Assembly (NCBI GenBank): GCA_025352565.1
Contig: JANXTF010000070.1
Location: 1-64,000 of the forward strand
DNA length: 64,000 nt
Reading direction: 5' to 3'
From: Rhodospirillales bacterium
Lineage (GTDB): Bacteria; Pseudomonadota; Alphaproteobacteria; Acetobacterales; Acetobacteraceae
Part shown: piece by piece, positions 61,601-64,000 of the stretch
How the letters are laid out: each line of letters starts with the position of its first letter
How positions within the stretch are numbered: the stretch's first letter is position 1
The notes under the pieces: generated by a model
Told to the model about the DNA's origin: nothing
Databases searched by the model: none
Seen by the model: the letters and a program-made list of their open reading frames with translations, nothing else
Position numbers and translations under genes: made by a program

Positions 61601-62064
61601 CGCCGACCCGGCCGCAGGACCGCAGCTTCGTCGGCAACATCGTGCAGGCCATGGCAGCCTACGGCTCCGGCCGGCTCGACCCCGCCATCGCGCTGTCGGA
61701 CGCGGAGCACATCATCGTCATCGGCTCGGACCGCATGATGCAGGCGGTCGGCCTCGCCCGCCACGGCGTGATGGCGCCGTACCTGCGGCCCGAACACACC
61801 GCCATCGGGTCGATCAACTCGCCGATGCAGTGCATGATGAAGGAGGTCTGCGCCCAGTGCCTCCAGCCGCAGACCGATCCGATCACCGGCATCCGCACAG
61901 TGGTGTTCAGCTGCTTCAATCAGGATCAGGCGCTCGACCGCGTCGATTTCCCCGCGTTGAACGAGCGCCTGCGGCAGAACTCGCTGGCCGAGAAGCTAAC
62001 CGGCCAGTGGATCGACCGCGCCTTGCGGATGCTGGAAGCCCGCCCCGCCCTCGCGGCCGAGTGA
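58618..62064 (+). CDS. 1148-aa iron-sulfur flavoprotein, GltD/NfnB-like fused to PyrK/NfnA-like module
   Basis: A single 1148-aa polypeptide. Residues 1-230 match no family recognised here. Cys motifs follow at C239-X2-C242-X7-C250, C274, C291 and C314-X2-C317-X3-C321, candidates for two Fe-S clusters. Then comes a GltD/NfnB-type FAD domain (VLIVGLGPAGFTLAHHL at 376-392) and NAD(P)-domain VVVIGGGLTAVDTATE at about 545-560. The C-terminal quarter is a ferredoxin-NADP reductase-like/PyrK module: LTPTIIEVILRAP and AFRPGQFYRLQNYE (from about 822), VALVGGGLGNAVLF and C1072-X5-C1078-X2-C1081-X17-C1099 for a [2Fe-2S] cluster. Such Nfn-like enzymes shuttle electrons between NAD(P)H and ferredoxin or flavodoxin. 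Substrate unknown. The last 69 nt overlap a convergent gene. Confidence 0.82.
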   Translation: MDANVLGFGSTFSGLASRDGLVALDRRFVADLATRDPGLHDRLMAARAAPDAVDAKVESELVVALGPYVEDFVAELFGVTDEIAAIARRTRTLEPIHACKRLFVQRQAVRKYADPSAFDGAALRADLEARFGAPFSEAAFAAHVETWEQAADAEALDVALRYAAWATLTPAGRARHHGDTLFGVPRKLDFQHLVPVETIERNGVTMQRLPEHDWRHREGFALTDHGMNDQQALDQMNYCILCHTQSKDSCSKGLKDRKTGAFQKSPFGVTLAGCPLDEKISEMHTLRAQGCLLGAFATIAIDNPMMAATGHRICNDCMKACVFQKQEPVDIPQAETSVLKDVLALPWGFEIYSLLTRWNPADIRRPLPLPDSGRKVLIVGLGPAGFTLAHHLMNDGHTVVAVDGLKIEPLGFDLSAPVRDTESLFEDLDDRIMAGFGGVAEYGITVRWNKNYLKLVRLLLERRAQFAMFGGVRFGGGGTVSIDDAWAMGFDHIALCMGAGRPTVIDMPGGLARGVRQASDFLMALQLTGAAKMASIANLQLRLPVVVIGGGLTAVDTATESLAYYVRQVEKFSRRFRTLASERGEDAVRRGWSEEERGIAETFLAHADAIRAERARASGQGRAPRLAQLLESWGGATVAYRRKLTDAPSYTLNHEEVAKAMEEGVRFAENLSPLAVETDEYGHAAGLRCKAADGTEHVLPARAVIVAAGTQPNTVLAREDGRILLDGKYFQAIADDGAPVSPQRAMSKPDHTHVMMHRAGDGRRISFFGDLHPSFFGNVVKAMGSAKRGYPLVTAALSARPATSVTGAAMMARCHDDLSATVHAVHRLTPTIIEVILRAPAAARAFRPGQFYRLQNYEMNAPRLSENAGSTLLAMEGLAMTGAWTDPEQGLVSVIALEMGGSSDLCATLRPGEAVVLMGPTGTPTEIHPNTTVALVGGGLGNAVLFSIGAATRAAGSRVIYFAGYKALRDRYKVEEIERAADVIIWCCDEAPGFAPTRPQDRSFVGNIVQAMAAYGSGRLDPAIALSDAEHIIVIGSDRMMQAVGLARHGVMAPYLRPEHTAIGSINSPMQCMMKEVCAQCLQPQTDPITGIRTVVFSCFNQDQALDRVDFPALNERLRQNSLAEKLTGQWIDRALRMLEARPALAAE

Positions 62065-63285
62065 CCCCTCGCCGCCGGGTGAGTCTGCTGCGGCCAACCA
62101 CGCCAGCACGCCACGCCCGGCGGCGTGGCCGGTGCTGAAGCAGGCCTGGAGCAGATAGCCCCCGGTCGGGGCTTCCCAGTTCAGCATCTCGCCCGCCGCG
62201 AACAGGCCGGGGTGTGCGGTCAGCATGAAATTCTCGTCCAGCCCGTCCATCAGGATGCCGCCCGCCGTGGAAATCGCGCGGTCGAGACCCGTGGTCCCCA
62301 GCAGCCGCAGCGGCAGCGTCTTGATGAGGGTCGCCAGCGGGCGCGCCGGCGAGCCATCGTGCAGCGCCTCCTGCACCAGCCCCACCGCGACCGGCGAAAG
62401 CCCCGCCGTCTTGCGCAGGAAATTGGACAGCGACAGGCTCCCGCGCGGCCGCGCCAGCCGCGTGGCAAGCGTCGCCGCGTCGAGATCGGGCCGCAGATCG
62501 AGCGTCGCCACGGCCGGCCCGCGCGCGTCGATGGCGTCGCGCAACGCACCGGACAGGGCATAGACCGCACCGCCCTCGATGCCCGCCGCCGTCATCATCG
62601 CCTCGCCCCGCACCGTCTGCCCGTCGAAGCTCAGCGCGATCCGCTTCAGCGGTTCGCCGGCGAATTTCGTGGCGAAGCCCTGGCTCCACGCCACCCGGAA
62701 CCCGCAATTGGCCGGCCGCAACCGCGCGATCGGCACCTCCGGCAACAGCGCCGTCCAATGACCATCGGAGCCAAGCCGGGGCCACGAGGCGCCGCCCATC
62801 GCCAGCACGGCCGCGCGCGGGTGCAGCACTGTTTCGCCCCCGGCCGAAGCGAAAATCCACCCGCCATCCGCCGCGCGCCCGACCCAGCGGTGGCCGTCCC
62901 GCAATTCGACGCCCAGGCCGGCAAGCCGCAATCGCCACGCCCGCAGCAGCGGCGAGGCTTTCAGGGCGCGCGGAAAAACCCTTCCGCTGGAGCCGGTGAA
63001 AGTCGGCTGACCCAAACCCTCGCACCATGCCGTCAACGCCGACGGCGTGAACGCTGCGATGGCCCGGCGCAGCAATGGCTGGTCCGGCCGGTAGCGGTCG
63101 AGCAAACGGGGCAGGGGTTCGCTGTGCGTGAGGTTCAGCCCGCCGCGCCCAGCCATCAGGAACTTGCGCCCGGGGCTCGGCATCTGGTCGAGCACCGCCA
63201 CGCGCCGGCCGCCGCGCGCGGTCACCTCGGCCGCCATCAGCCCGGCCGGGCCGCCGCCGATGACGACGACATCGAAAGGCGTCAT
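61996..63285 (-). CDS. YhiN/HI0933-family FAD flavoprotein (TIGR03862-like)
   Basis: A 429-aa flavoprotein of the HI0933/YhiN family with VVVIGGGPAGLMAAEVTARG, GRKFLMAGRGGLNLTH, FPRALKASPLLRAWR, a central insertion domain and the C-terminal FAD contact FAAGEMLNWEAPTGGYLLQA. Physiological reaction unknown. The reading frame continues about 25 residues past the usual end and overlaps the opposite-strand fusion gene by 69 nt; the tail (SPGGEGSLGREGGAG) looks like low-complexity read-through of antisense sequence. The glpD gene starts 75 nt upstream in the other direction. Confidence 0.9.
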   Translation of the reverse strand: MTPFDVVVIGGGPAGLMAAEVTARGGRRVAVLDQMPSPGRKFLMAGRGGLNLTHSEPLPRLLDRYRPDQPLLRRAIAAFTPSALTAWCEGLGQPTFTGSSGRVFPRALKASPLLRAWRLRLAGLGVELRDGHRWVGRAADGGWIFASAGGETVLHPRAAVLAMGGASWPRLGSDGHWTALLPEVPIARLRPANCGFRVAWSQGFATKFAGEPLKRIALSFDGQTVRGEAMMTAAGIEGGAVYALSGALRDAIDARGPAVATLDLRPDLDAATLATRLARPRGSLSLSNFLRKTAGLSPVAVGLVQEALHDGSPARPLATLIKTLPLRLLGTTGLDRAISTAGGILMDGLDENFMLTAHPGLFAAGEMLNWEAPTGGYLLQACFSTGHAAGRGVLAWLAAADSPGGEGSLGREGGAGFQHPQGAVDPLAG

Positions 63286-63360
63286 CGCTTGTCTCTCCGC
63301 CGAGGTGACTCTAGATCAGAACGCGAGGCTACACCGTCTCGCGCCTCGCCGGGAGAACCC

Positions 63361-64000
63361 ATGTCCGACGACCAGGCAGCCATCGTGGACCTCGCCATCA
63401 TCGGCGGCGGCATCAACGGCGCCGGCATCGCTCGCGACGCCGCCGGGCGCGGCTGGTCGGTGTTCCTGTGCGAACAGAGCGACCTCGGAAGCGCCACCTC
63501 TTCCGCCTCCACCAAGCTGGTGCATGGCGGCTTGCGCTACCTCGAATACTACGAATTCCGCCTGGTCCGCGAGGCGCTGATGGAGCGCGAGGTGCTGTGG
63601 GCCATCGCACCGCACATCATCTGGCCGCTGCGCTTCGTGCTGCCGCACCACAAGGGACTGCGCCCGGCATGGCTGCTGCGTCTCGGCCTGTTCCTGTACG
63701 ACAACATCGGCGGCCGAAAGCGCCTGCCGCCGACGCGCGCCGTGCGGCTCGACACCGACGAGGTTGGCCGCCCGCTGAAAGCGATCTACCACCGCGCCTT
63801 CGAGTATTCCGATTGCTGGGTCGAGGATTCGCGCCTCGTGGTGCTGAACGCGCGCGACGCTGCCGCCAAGGGCGCCGAGATCCGGCCGCGCACACGCTGC
63901 GCCTCCGCCGACCGCGAATCCGGCCTCTGGCGCATCGCCGTGCAGGACACCGAGACCCACGAGACGCGCACGCTGCGTGCCCGCGCCCTGGTCAACGCCG
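63361..64000 (+). CDS. glpD: Glycerol-3-phosphate dehydrogenase, truncated by window end
   Basis: At least 213 codons of an FAD-dependent glycerol-3-phosphate dehydrogenase, continuing beyond the window. FAD motif DLAIIGGGINGAGIARDAAG, the family signature TKLVHGGLRYLEYYEFRLV and VEDSRLVVLNARDAAAKGA are clear. GGGAG precedes the ATG at 63361 by 7 nt. It oxidises glycerol-3-phosphate to DHAP at the inner membrane, passing electrons to quinones. No glpK or glpF appears within the window. Confidence 0.92.
   Translation, partial: MSDDQAAIVDLAIIGGGINGAGIARDAAGRGWSVFLCEQSDLGSATSSASTKLVHGGLRYLEYYEFRLVREALMEREVLWAIAPHIIWPLRFVLPHHKGLRPAWLLRLGLFLYDNIGGRKRLPPTRAVRLDTDEVGRPLKAIYHRAFEYSDCWVEDSRLVVLNARDAAAKGAEIRPRTRCASADRESGLWRIAVQDTETHETRTLRARALVNA

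Noticed and set aside
1-64000. tRNA, rRNA, riboswitch or prophage signatures
   Set aside because: Reading both strands showed no cloverleaf, conserved rRNA segment, recognisable riboswitch core, integrase or transposase. Short ncRNAs cannot be excluded by eye.

Overview
The window is a 64 kb, gene-dense, GC-rich piece of a bacterial chromosome with strong G/C bias at third codon positions. Gene content suggests an aerobic alphaproteobacterium, probably Acetobacteraceae or another Rhodospirillales member: many ABC importers with Tat-type lipid-free binding proteins, Fe-type superoxide dismutase, a PstSCAB-PhoU-PhoB operon, RND efflux, and extragenic palindromes typical of the group. No rRNA, tRNA, phage, IS transposase or CRISPR array was recognised.

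Layout. 1-5.8 kb: a perfect CIRCE (HrcA) element, a phytanoyl-CoA-dioxygenase-like enzyme, a minus-strand group (M20 amidohydrolase, MBL hydrolase, two tandem paralogous lipoproteins), Fe-SOD and a squalene/phytoene-synthase-fold protein that looks like the NDUFAF6 branch. 5.9-13.2 kb: a sugar-type binding protein next to a ThDP enzyme, a DsbA-fold protein with an overlapping 56-aa ORF, a 1-Cys peroxiredoxin, sulfite reductase hemoprotein and an Xre/ParS-RES toxin-antitoxin pair under a palindromic operator. 13.2-18.5 kb: the phosphate operon pstS-C-A-B-phoU-phoB, behind a Pho-box-like site and with a strong hairpin at the pstS/pstC junction. 18.6-23.7 kb: a glycosyltransferase-discoidin fusion, an aldehyde dehydrogenase, the cell-wall recycling pair murQ-nagA and an HU protein.

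23.7-32 kb: a peptide-type ABC operon with two paralogous binding proteins followed by D, F, B and C components, ending in a DPM1-like glycosyltransferase-GtrA fusion joined by a TTGA overlap. 32-34.9 kb: a TauD dioxygenase, an orphan TRAP binding protein, a repeat cluster and a higBA locus with a broken higB. 34.9-46.9 kb: zwf, a CitE-like lyase and a tolC-mdtABC efflux operon with a trailing endonuclease/phosphatase-family gene. 47-51.1 kb: a minus-strand amino-sugar operon (M20 deacylase, nanE, BadF-type kinase) ending in a cardiolipin-synthase-like gene.

51.2-57.2 kb: a branched-chain-type ABC operon livG-livF-SBP-SBP-livH-livM, again with two paralogous binding proteins. 57.2-64 kb: a GST divergent from a MarR regulator, a 1148-aa Nfn/GltD-PyrK-like flavo-iron-sulfur fusion preceded by 17-bp tandem repeats, a convergent YhiN-like flavoprotein overlapping it by 69 nt, and the start of glpD, which runs off the window.

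Themes: nutrient uptake (phosphate, peptides, amino acids or amides, organic acids), wall and amino-sugar recycling, redox defence and short overlapping operons with GTGA, ATGA, TTGA and possibly CTGA junctions. The least conventional items are the 1148-aa oxidoreductase, the CIRCE next to a PhyH gene, the RES toxin lacking a standard start codon, the decayed higB beside an intact higA, and the glycosyltransferase with a discoidin tail and altered DxD motif.
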